Shown piece by piece: positions 45,117-51,465 of a stretch of DNA of 64,000 nucleotides. Both the position numbers and the translations under genes were made by a program. Positions within the stretch are counted from its first letter, which is position 1, and every line of letters begins with the position of its first letter. Under the pieces are notes generated by a model, which made no database searches, was not told where the DNA came from, and saw only the letters and a program-made list of their open reading frames with translations. The DNA comes from CAYWEM01 sp964457225 (GTDB taxonomy: Bacteria; Acidobacteriota; Aminicenantia; UBA2199): the NCBI GenBank assembly GCA_964457225.1, contig CAYWEM010000002.1:248001-312000 (forward strand). The letters run 5' to 3'.

Positions 45117-45145
45117 TTGAACACCGCCCGGGCTTGTGCTATTAT
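45117..45145 (+). promoter_or_regulatory. Promoter of the thioredoxin-like lipoprotein operon
   Basis: TTGAAC (45117-45122), 17 bp, TATTAT (45140-45145). The AGGAGGA ribosome site at 45161-45167 and the ATG at 45173 follow. Confidence 0.6.
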
Positions 45146-45172
45146 TTTTTTTTACTGACCAGGAGGAATAAA

Positions 45173-46393
45173 ATGAGGTTTACCTTATCAGTCTTGATCG
45201 TTGTATCCCTGTTGCTGACCGCTTGCCAGAGCGGAGAAAGACAATCAGCCGAGTTTTCACGAGAACTGAGTACCATAAATCAGGAATTTGAAAAAAACGC
45301 CTCCTCTCTTCAGGAACAGGCGCTTCAGGCCAAGAGCCAGGAGGAGTTCAATCAAATCCGCCAGGAACTGACGCTGGCCCAGGAAAGGAAAAAAGAATCC
45401 ATCAAGGAACTGTTGAAACGTTACGACGAGGCCAAACAAACTGATCAAATGCAGTTGTTCCGGGCCATGGCCCTTTCCGAAACCGGCGAATTTGAACAGG
45501 CCGGGGAAATCCTGGAATCGTTGATCGGCAAAGCTTCAAAACTTTCCGACCAGGCTGTTTTTGAAAAAGTTAAGATCGCCCTGGCCCGCAATGATTACGG
45601 CGAAGCCCTGAAACTGCTTCGCAACGTCGAAGACAGGCTGGTTCCGGACCATCACCTGTACAACGTTTTCATCGCCCTGGCCGAATTCGGAACCGAAGCG
45701 GAAACCAGGCGCGAATACGCTGAAAAGTTTCTGGCCCTGGAGAACCTGCCTGCAAATCTTGAAAGCTTGAAACCACGTATGCTTTTCATCCTGGCCGAGC
45801 TGAGCGGAGCTGAACATGAGCTCGAAGCAGCCCTGGGTTATTTGCAACAGGCCCTGGCCCTGAATCCCGATGAACGACTGGAGCGCGGTATCAAGGCGAA
45901 AATCAAGCAGTTGGAAATACTTCAGCAGCAGGCTCCCGCCTTTAAAGCCGATACCTGGATCAACAGCCGTCCCCTGCTGCTGGAACAATTGAAGGGACGG
46001 GTGGTGGTACTGGATTTCTGGGCCACCTGGTGTCCCCCCTGCCGCAAGGTGATCCCCTTCCTGGAAGAAACGTTCAAATCCCTGGGTGAAGAAGGTCTGG
46101 TGGTAATCGGATTGACCAAGCTTTACGGCCGCTACGTTGATGATCAACAGAACATCCCCCAGGTCAGTGCCGCTGAAGAACTCGATTTGATCGGGGAATT
46201 TGTCAAGCGTTTCAATATCAGCTACCCGGTGGCTATCGATCATGAAGGACTGGCCTTTGAAAGCTACGGCATTTCGGCCATTCCCACCCTGGTACTGGTG
46301 GACAGGCAGGGGAATGTAGATTACATCAAGATCGGATCCGGCGATGAGGAACAACTGAAAGCGAAGATCCGTTCACTGCTGCAGAAACAATGA
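45173..46393 (+). CDS. Lipoprotein with coiled-coil/TPR region and TlpA-like thioredoxin domain
   Basis: 406 residues from the ATG at 45173; the frame reaches 44999, but AGGAGGA and a promoter place the start here. The lipobox is LLTAC (Cys18 region). A coiled coil follows, then a helical repeat region (ALGYLQQALALNPDERLE). The C-terminal ~140 residues are a TlpA/ResA-type thioredoxin with active site WATWCPPCRK and cis-Pro segment GISAIPTLVLVD. Such lipoproteins act in the periplasm as thiol reductants, for example in cytochrome or sulfur chemistry. It overlaps the next thioredoxin gene by 4 bp. Confidence 0.85.
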   Translation: MRFTLSVLIVVSLLLTACQSGERQSAEFSRELSTINQEFEKNASSLQEQALQAKSQEEFNQIRQELTLAQERKKESIKELLKRYDEAKQTDQMQLFRAMALSETGEFEQAGEILESLIGKASKLSDQAVFEKVKIALARNDYGEALKLLRNVEDRLVPDHHLYNVFIALAEFGTEAETRREYAEKFLALENLPANLESLKPRMLFILAELSGAEHELEAALGYLQQALALNPDERLERGIKAKIKQLEILQQQAPAFKADTWINSRPLLLEQLKGRVVVLDFWATWCPPCRKVIPFLEETFKSLGEEGLVVIGLTKLYGRYVDDQQNIPQVSAAEELDLIGEFVKRFNISYPVAIDHEGLAFESYGISAIPTLVLVDRQGNVDYIKIGSGDEEQLKAKIRSLLQKQ

Positions 46394-46701
46394 GCCTGGA
46401 AAAAATAAACACCGCCGCCTGCAACGAACTGCTGGCAACCGCTTCACCGCTGTTGCTGGAATTTTCATCCCCGGGTTGCGCCCCCTGCCGCAAAAGCAGT
46501 CAGGTTATCGCGGAACTGCGGGCCGAATCAGACCAACCTGGATTTTCGGCCTATGTCGTGGATATAACCGAAGAACCGGAATTAGCTCAGCGTTTCATGG
46601 TCTTCTCGGTTCCAACCACCATCTTGTTTATGCAGGGCCTCGAAAAAACCAGGATTTCCGGGGTCCCGAACAAGGACAAGCTCCGTGCCCTGTTGACCTG
46701 A
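46390..46701 (+). CDS. Small thioredoxin-like protein (CAPC)
   Basis: 103 residues, a single thioredoxin fold with active site SPGCAPCRK and cis-Pro segment FSVPTTILFM. It lacks a signal peptide, so it is probably cytoplasmic. Its start overlaps the preceding thioredoxin-lipoprotein stop by 4 bp (ATGA), which suggests coupled translation and a shared redox function on both sides of the membrane. The partner protein is unknown. Confidence 0.85.
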   Translation: MSLEKINTAACNELLATASPLLLEFSSPGCAPCRKSSQVIAELRAESDQPGFSAYVVDITEEPELAQRFMVFSVPTTILFMQGLEKTRISGVPNKDKLRALLT

Positions 46702-46728
46702 GGTAACACTTATCACATGAACTGTCCG

Positions 46729-46745
46729 CAAAATGTTACATTTTG
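46729..46745 (+). promoter_or_regulatory. Perfect palindrome upstream of a sigma-54 promoter (candidate activator site)
   Basis: CAAAATG-TTA-CATTTTG (46729-46745) is a perfect 7-bp inverted repeat with a 3-bp centre, about 22 bp before the -24 element. Such symmetric sites could be bound by a sigma-54 enhancer-binding protein, though the short distance would be unusual. No partner activator gene is in the window. Confidence 0.5.
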
Positions 46746-46767
46746 TGGTTTAAATGCTTCTTCAAGA

Positions 46768-46784
46768 CTGGCACAGACCTTGCA
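46768..46784 (+). promoter_or_regulatory. Sigma-54 (RpoN) promoter, -24/-12 element
   Basis: CTGGCACAGACCTTGCA matches the sigma-54 consensus YTGGCACGNNNNTTGCW at every conserved base except one (A instead of G after CAC), with correct GG-to-GC spacing. Transcription would start near 46796, before an AGGAGG ribosome site and the ATG at 46807. Confidence 0.75.
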
Positions 46785-46806
46785 TGCCGGAGTTCAGGAG
46801 GATTAA

Positions 46807-47478
46807 ATGAAAAAAGCGATTCCATTCATACTGCTTCTGCTGCTTTGTTTCTCGGTCCAGCTCAGTTCTCAGGCCTTCAGCTTGAAAATCGGAGTTTTTG
46901 CCCCGGCCCTGGATTCTGACCTCTGGGCGATCAACCTGGAAAACCTGGCCATGGACAGGTCGGACCTGCTCTCAACCACATACGGAGCTGAATACGAGTT
47001 CTTCCTGAACCGATTCGCTTCACTGAGTTTCGAAATGGGCAGCTACACCAAGAGCGTCTTTTCCCAGTACCGGGATTACGAATTCCTGGATGGAACCCCC
47101 ATCAGGCAGAACATCTCCCTGAGGATAACTCCGATTGAAATAGGAGCCAAGCTCTATCCCCTGAGCTATCGCCGCCAGTTTATCCTGTATCTCGGCGCCA
47201 GTGCCGGCATATACGCCTGGAACTTCGAGCAATGGGGATCATTTATCAATTTCCAGGATTTTACGGTCAGCGAAGGAAACGCCGTCACCCGCACTTATAC
47301 CCCGGGTTTCAGCGTTCGTTCCGGTATCTCTTACCGCTTCATGTACAATATCGCCTTTTTGCTCGAAGCAAAGTACCAGTATTTGCGGGGTCGGCTCTCG
47401 GGTTTTTTCCAGGATTTTGAAAAACTCGATTTGAGCGGTTTCCAGGCCAGTTTAGGCATCACCTATTACTTCCGATGA
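46807..47478 (+). CDS. Outer-membrane beta-barrel protein (opacity/OmpW-like size)
   Basis: 223 residues with a signal peptide (about 1-24, ending SSQA). The body is made of alternating amphipathic strands ending in aromatics (YGAEYEFFLNRFASLSFEMGSY, RQFILYLGASAGIYAW, LLEAKYQYLRG), finishing with the C-terminal aromatic YYFR typical of assembled barrels. It is the first gene behind the sigma-54 promoter and overlaps the GWxTD gene start by 4 bp. The transported substrate or role is unknown. Confidence 0.8.
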   Translation: MKKAIPFILLLLLCFSVQLSSQAFSLKIGVFAPALDSDLWAINLENLAMDRSDLLSTTYGAEYEFFLNRFASLSFEMGSYTKSVFSQYRDYEFLDGTPIRQNISLRITPIEIGAKLYPLSYRRQFILYLGASAGIYAWNFEQWGSFINFQDFTVSEGNAVTRTYTPGFSVRSGISYRFMYNIAFLLEAKYQYLRGRLSGFFQDFEKLDLSGFQASLGITYYFR

Positions 47479-48374
47479 AAAGAATAACGCTGATTTTCGC
47501 CGTTCCAATGCTGATCCTCTCCTGGTCCTGCGCCTTGAAGCAGCCCGTTCTGAAGGATGACCCCCTGTTTGAATCCTTTTTCGAAAAAGCCAGGCTGATT
47601 ATGACCAAGGAAGAGATTTCCATATACCAGCACCTGCCCTCCAAGGAAGCCCGGGAAGAATTCATCGATGATTTCTGGAAAAAAAGGGATCCGGACCCGA
47701 GCAGCGAAGAAAACGAGAACCGGATCGAATTCGAAAGAAGAATAGAATACGCCAACCGCTGGTTCCGGGAAAACCGCCCCTCCGGCCGTGGCTGGGACAC
47801 GGCCCGCGGCCGCATTCTGCTCCTGCTTGGGGAACCGGATGAAAGGGAATCAGTGCAGTGGATTCCTTCTCCCCAGGTCAAGGCCATCGAGCGCTGGATT
47901 TACTTCGATTTCGGCCTTTACCTGGAATTCTGGGATCGCCGGGGATTTGGAGAATTCCTGCTTGAATCGCCTCCGCCTGAACTGCTTTCAGCTATTGAAA
48001 GATCACGTTTCACCCTTGACCTGCGAAACCGCGAGGCACTGAAGCGGGCCTTCAAATTCACGGTAAGATACCAGGATCAACAGCTGTTGGTCGAAATGCC
48101 GGTCAACCGGATCGTTTTCTCGAAGGAAAACGGAAATCTTGAGGCCCGTTTCCTGGTCACTGTGTACCTTTACCGTGAATACGCCAAGACAGATGAGTTC
48201 ACCCTTGAGCAGAACATCTCCCTTAATCAGAAAGAGGCACTGGACAGCAAAGACATACAATTCACCATACCGCTGCCCCTGGAAGAAAAAGGCCAGTATT
48301 ACGTTGACCTGATCGTTGAAGATCTGGAAGCCGGCACGAAATACCGCAATTTCCATTCATTCCGGCTGCGCTGA
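47475..48374 (+). CDS. GWxTD-domain lipoprotein
   Basis: 299 residues with a signal and Cys-containing N-terminus (LILSWSC), so likely a lipoprotein. The GWxTD-domain features are present: FIDDFWKKRDPDP, then RFREN-type spacing (WFREN), then GWDTARGRILLLLGEPDE. The usual TD is replaced by TA here (GWDTARG), a change in the signature motif. The domain is common in Acidobacteriota and Bacteroidota and has no fixed function. It overlaps the barrel gene by 4 bp, so a shared envelope role under sigma-54 control is likely. Confidence 0.88.
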   Translation: MKRITLIFAVPMLILSWSCALKQPVLKDDPLFESFFEKARLIMTKEEISIYQHLPSKEAREEFIDDFWKKRDPDPSSEENENRIEFERRIEYANRWFRENRPSGRGWDTARGRILLLLGEPDERESVQWIPSPQVKAIERWIYFDFGLYLEFWDRRGFGEFLLESPPPELLSAIERSRFTLDLRNREALKRAFKFTVRYQDQQLLVEMPVNRIVFSKENGNLEARFLVTVYLYREYAKTDEFTLEQNISLNQKEALDSKDIQFTIPLPLEEKGQYYVDLIVEDLEAGTKYRNFHSFRLR

Positions 48375-48383
48375 GTTTACCGC

Positions 48384-48412
48384 TTGACAAAGTTTCAGCG
48401 CTGTTGTATTAA
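48384..48412 (+). promoter_or_regulatory. Strong sigma-70 promoter of the DUF39-UPF0280 operon
   Basis: Perfect TTGACA (48384-48389), 17 bp, TATTAA (48407-48412). The predicted start at 48418-48420 lies directly before an ATG at 48421, and the structured leader runs to 48556. Confidence 0.75.
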
Positions 48413-48420
48413 ATAACTTC

Positions 48421-48483
48421 ATGATCAGTCCCACCATCTTTAACCTGATGATAATGCCAGGCCCGGAAGGGCCTATGTCCTGA
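48421..48483 (+). CDS. Candidate Met-rich leader peptide (20 aa)
   Basis: A short frame begins at the first ATG after the predicted transcript start: MISPTIFNLMIMPGPEGPMS, with Met at 1, 10, 12 and 19. There is no ribosome site, so it would have to be translated leaderless. Its codons overlap the first hairpin of the leader. The downstream gene serves homocysteine (methionine precursor) synthesis, so Met-dependent attenuation is possible. It could equally be an untranslated leader or a riboswitch. Confidence 0.35.
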   Translation: MISPTIFNLMIMPGPEGPMS

Positions 48484-48490
48484 ACCGGGC
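48459..48490 (+). promoter_or_regulatory. Alternative hairpins in the DUF39 leader (attenuator-like)
   Basis: AGGCCC-GGAA-GGGCCT (48459-48474) is a 6-bp stem with a GNRA-type loop. GCCCGG (48461-48466) can instead pair with CCGGGC (48485-48490). The two structures share bases and exclude each other. A ribosome at the leader stop (48481-48483) would mask the second form. No clear T-run terminator follows, so control could act on translation or by another route. Confidence 0.4.
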
Positions 48491-48556
48491 GGGCTTTTCC
48501 GGGATCTTCCCCGTTTCCGACCTTCTGAAATCATTCCACCTGAAAAGGAGAAGATT

Positions 48557-49903
48557 ATGGCCAAATCAATTCAGGAAATCAACGAAAAGATAAGCAAGGG
48601 CACGGTTCGCGTTTTAACCGCCGCCGAAATGACCGGGCTGGTGAAAGTCAGCGGGCTGGAGCGAGCCGCGGAAGAAATTGACGTCGTAACCACCGGGACT
48701 TTCGGAGCCATGTGTTCATCCGGCGTCTGGTTCAATTTCGGTCACTCCGAACCTCCCATAAAAATGATCAGAGTCTGGCTCAATGACGTGGAAGCCTACG
48801 CCGGAGTGGCTGCGGTCGATGCCTACCTCGGGGTAACCCAGCCCTCGACGACCAGGGGCATGGCTTACAGCGGCGCCCATGTCATCTGTGACCTTTTGCA
48901 GGGCAAGAAAGTCCGCTTGCGGGCCGAATCTTACGGCACTGATTGTTACCCCCGGCGGGAAATTGAAACCGATATCAGCCTGGACGACCTCAACCAGGCC
49001 CTGATGAGCAATCCCCGCAACGCTTACCAGCGATACAACGCCGCCGCCAATTCAAGCAGCCGGGAATTGCAGACTTACATGGGAAGACTGCTGGCCGATT
49101 GCGGCAACGTCACTTTTTCCGGAGCCGGAGAGCTTTCCCCCCTGATGAACGATCCAGGTTACCGCACCATCGGAATCGGCACCAGGATATTTCTCGGCGG
49201 TGCAATCGGCTATATAAACGGTCACGGTACTCAACACAACCCGAAAACCCAGTTCGGCACCCTGATGGTCCAGGGTAATCTGCGGGAAATGTCCCCGGAA
49301 TACTTGCAGGCGGCAGTTTTCAGCGGTTACGGAGCTTCCATGTACATAGGCATCGGCATCCCGATTCCGGTGCTTGACCTGGAAACAGCCCGGGCCACGG
49401 CCATCGCCGATGCCGACATCAAGGTAAACATCATGGATTATGCTATTCAATCCCGCTCCAGGCCCGTTCTCGGTAGTGCCAGCTTCGCAGAACTGAAATC
49501 CGGGCAAGTGGAGATTGCCGGCCGGAAAGTGCCGACAGCCCCCCTGTCGAGCTTTGCCAAGGCCGCAGAAATCGCCGCAACCCTGAAGCAGTGGATCCGT
49601 GACGGTAAATTCCTGCTGACCCAACCCGTTGAAAGACTTCCGGTCGATACCGGGATAAGTGGACTTCATATCAAAAAAAGCGATGCCTGCCCTGGAATAG
49701 AAACAAGCACGACCCAAACCGTCTTCATGTCCTGGAAAGCTGAAAAATGCATGGGCTGCGGCCAATGCCTGCTCTACTGCGGCCAGGGCGTTTTCAGCCG
49801 ACAGCCGGGTTGGCGGGTAGGCGCGGATCCAGTCAAGTGTATTTCCTGCGGTTCATGCCGCGGCATCTGCCCGGTTGGAGCGATTACAACCCTTGCCGAT
49901 TAA
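48557..49903 (+). CDS. DUF39 (HcyBio) L-aspartate semialdehyde sulfurtransferase fused to ferredoxin
   Basis: 448 residues with an AAAAGGAGAAG ribosome site. The DUF39/COG1900 core has Cys53 in TFGAMCSSG and Cys130 in ESYGTDCYPRREI, the conserved cysteines proposed to carry sulfur. The C-terminal ~55 residues are a ferredoxin with CMGCGQCLLYC and CISCGSCRGICP, two [4Fe-4S] clusters. In Methanosarcina a DUF39 protein with a separate NIL/ferredoxin partner turns aspartate semialdehyde and sulfide into homocysteine. Here the ferredoxin is fused, so one polypeptide may do both steps. The UPF0280 gene, the known companion, overlaps the end. Confidence 0.9.
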   Translation: MAKSIQEINEKISKGTVRVLTAAEMTGLVKVSGLERAAEEIDVVTTGTFGAMCSSGVWFNFGHSEPPIKMIRVWLNDVEAYAGVAAVDAYLGVTQPSTTRGMAYSGAHVICDLLQGKKVRLRAESYGTDCYPRREIETDISLDDLNQALMSNPRNAYQRYNAAANSSSRELQTYMGRLLADCGNVTFSGAGELSPLMNDPGYRTIGIGTRIFLGGAIGYINGHGTQHNPKTQFGTLMVQGNLREMSPEYLQAAVFSGYGASMYIGIGIPIPVLDLETARATAIADADIKVNIMDYAIQSRSRPVLGSASFAELKSGQVEIAGRKVPTAPLSSFAKAAEIAATLKQWIRDGKFLLTQPVERLPVDTGISGLHIKKSDACPGIETSTTQTVFMSWKAEKCMGCGQCLLYCGQGVFSRQPGWRVGADPVKCISCGSCRGICPVGAITTLAD

Positions 49904-50624
49904 TTCTGAAATCCTGCGCCGGGAAATCCACTTTGGGGAAACGCATGCCATCCTGCTCACAGCACCGGGCTTCTATGAACTGGCGGAAAAGGTCATATCC
50001 GAAGCCCGAGGGGAATTGAACGACTACATTTCCAGGCAACCGCAGTTCGGAACCAGCCTGGCTCCCCTGTCGATCCTGCCCGGCGCTCCGGATATCGTGA
50101 GGCGAATGGTTGAAGCGACCGCCCGCTTCGGCCTCGGGCCTATGGCCGCGGTAGCCGGAGGCATCGCCCAGTTGACCGTGGAGTGTCTGAGGAACGCCGG
50201 AGCCGACTATTGCGTCATGGACAACGGGGGAGATATCGTCTTTGTCTGTGACCGACCGCTGACCGTGGGAATTTACACCGGTAAATCCACCGTCCGCGAT
50301 ATCGCCCTACGTTTCCCGGTCGAAAGCGGCATCCGGTCTGTCTGCACTTCCTCGGCCACGGTCGGACACTCCCTGTCAATGGGGCAGGCCGACGCAGCCA
50401 CGGTGATCGCCGCTGACGGTTTTCTGGCCGATGCCGCGGCCACCGCCCTGGGCAACCGGATCAGGAAAACCATGCGATCAGATCTGAAAAAAGCTCTCGA
50501 ATCCATGCTCTTACCGGAAATAACCGGATTGCTGGCCGTGGCCGGGAATCACCTGGCCCTGGCGGGCGAACTGCCCGAAATATTTTCCCTGCCCCTGGAT
50601 GAAAACCTGATCGCCAAGGGGTAA
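49875..50624 (+). CDS. UPF0280 (COG2122) protein, probable sulfide-assimilation partner
   Basis: 249 residues. The typical UPF0280 segments AAVAGGIAQLTVE, CVMDNGGDIVFVCD and TSSATVGHSLSMGQADAATVIA are present. In Methanosarcina the COG2122 protein supports efficient sulfide assimilation together with the DUF39 protein (from memory of the literature). The frame starts at TTG 49875, inside the end of the DUF39 gene; a second TTG at 49893 is a good alternative because GGAG (49877-49880) precedes it by 12 bases. Either way the two genes overlap, so they are translated together. Confidence 0.87.
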   Translation: MERLQPLPINSEILRREIHFGETHAILLTAPGFYELAEKVISEARGELNDYISRQPQFGTSLAPLSILPGAPDIVRRMVEATARFGLGPMAAVAGGIAQLTVECLRNAGADYCVMDNGGDIVFVCDRPLTVGIYTGKSTVRDIALRFPVESGIRSVCTSSATVGHSLSMGQADAATVIAADGFLADAAATALGNRIRKTMRSDLKKALESMLLPEITGLLAVAGNHLALAGELPEIFSLPLDENLIAKG

Positions 50625-50637
50625 AATACCAGGCATT

Positions 50638-51138
50638 ATGACCAGTATCAAAACTAAAACCACCGACGATGTACTTCTGCTGGGTGATGAGCGGCTCTAC
50701 CAGGTTTGTCCCGCGTTGTGCGAAACCGACCTGGACCGATTGGACGCCTGGGTCGAAGACCTGCGCCTGGTTCTACTGGATTGCCGGATGAAATACGGCT
50801 TCGGGCGGGCCATCGCCGCTCCCCAGCTGGGCATCATGAAAAGGCTGATCTACCTCGATGCGGGACGCCCGCTGATCATCCTCAATCCCGAGTTGAAAAA
50901 CCTCAGTTCCGAAACCTTCTTTCTCTGGGATGACTGCCTCAGTCTGCCGAACCTGCTGGTCCGGGTCAGCAGGCACCGCCGTCTGACGCTTGAATACCGG
51001 GATGAGCAATGGCGCTTCCGGAGCCTGGATTTAAGCGACGACCTGGCCGAACTGATTCAGCACGAATACGACCACCTCAACGGCATACTCTGCACCATGC
51101 GCGCTGTTGACAATCGTTCTTTCCGCTGGCGTATCTGA
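50638..51138 (+). CDS. def: Divergent peptide deformylase
   Basis: 166 residues with the three PDF motifs in order but altered. Motif 1 is GFGRAIAAPQ (residues 54-63, Ala where canonical GxGLAAPQ has Gly). Motif 2 is DDCLS (98-102) in place of EGCLS. Motif 3 is QHEYDH (141-146), with intact metal ligands Cys100, His142 and His146 and catalytic Glu143. PDF removes the formyl group from nascent protein N-termini. The gene follows UPF0280 by 13 bp, so it may be co-transcribed. Substitutions near the active site suggest an atypical substrate range; a main PDF may lie elsewhere. Confidence 0.75.
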   Translation: MTSIKTKTTDDVLLLGDERLYQVCPALCETDLDRLDAWVEDLRLVLLDCRMKYGFGRAIAAPQLGIMKRLIYLDAGRPLIILNPELKNLSSETFFLWDDCLSLPNLLVRVSRHRRLTLEYRDEQWRFRSLDLSDDLAELIQHEYDHLNGILCTMRAVDNRSFRWRI

Positions 51139-51193
51139 ACGGCAATCATTTCAGCTCAGGAACCGAGCATCCTTCTTTCAGATTTTACTTGAC

Positions 51194-51221
51194 TTGAAAA
51201 AAACTTGCATACAGCTATAAT
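51194..51221 (+). promoter_or_regulatory. Promoter with long leader before the hybrid kinase gene
   Basis: TTGAAA (51194-51199), 16 bp, perfect TATAAT (51216-51221). The kinase ATG at 51466 lies about 240 nt downstream of the predicted start. The leader holds a possible 37-residue frame at 51261. Confidence 0.6.
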
Positions 51222-51260
51222 TGATAACATTTATTGTTTTAAAACAGCAAAAGGTAACCC

Positions 51261-51374
51261 GTGACAATTATGGTATTCAGTTTTTCAGGGAAGGCGGAAA
51301 AGACTGCAAGCGGGCAACAGACCAGGATCAAGCTGTTAAAGAACCAGCTCAGGGGCGTTGATGATTCTGCTTGA
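51261..51374 (+). CDS. Possible 37-residue upstream peptide in the hybrid kinase leader
   Basis: GTG start at 51261 with AAAGGTAACCC just upstream, running to TGA at 51372-51374: MTIMVFSFSGKAEKTASGQQ, then TRIKLLKNQLRGVDDSA. It has no recognisable motif. It could be a real small protein, an upstream frame that tunes kinase expression, or chance. Confidence 0.3.
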   Translation: MTIMVFSFSGKAEKTASGQQTRIKLLKNQLRGVDDSA

Positions 51375-51465
51375 ACTGCCTTTCAGATCATCAGTACTTA
51401 CGGCGGGCGTAACCGAAGCATGTACATGAACCTGGCCCATACAGCTGCGTCCTGGTGAGGCGCTG

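Noticed and set aside
44999..45172. N-terminal extension of the thioredoxin lipoprotein
   Set aside because: AGGAGGA and a promoter lie just before the ATG at 45173, and the lipobox is at the right distance from that start.
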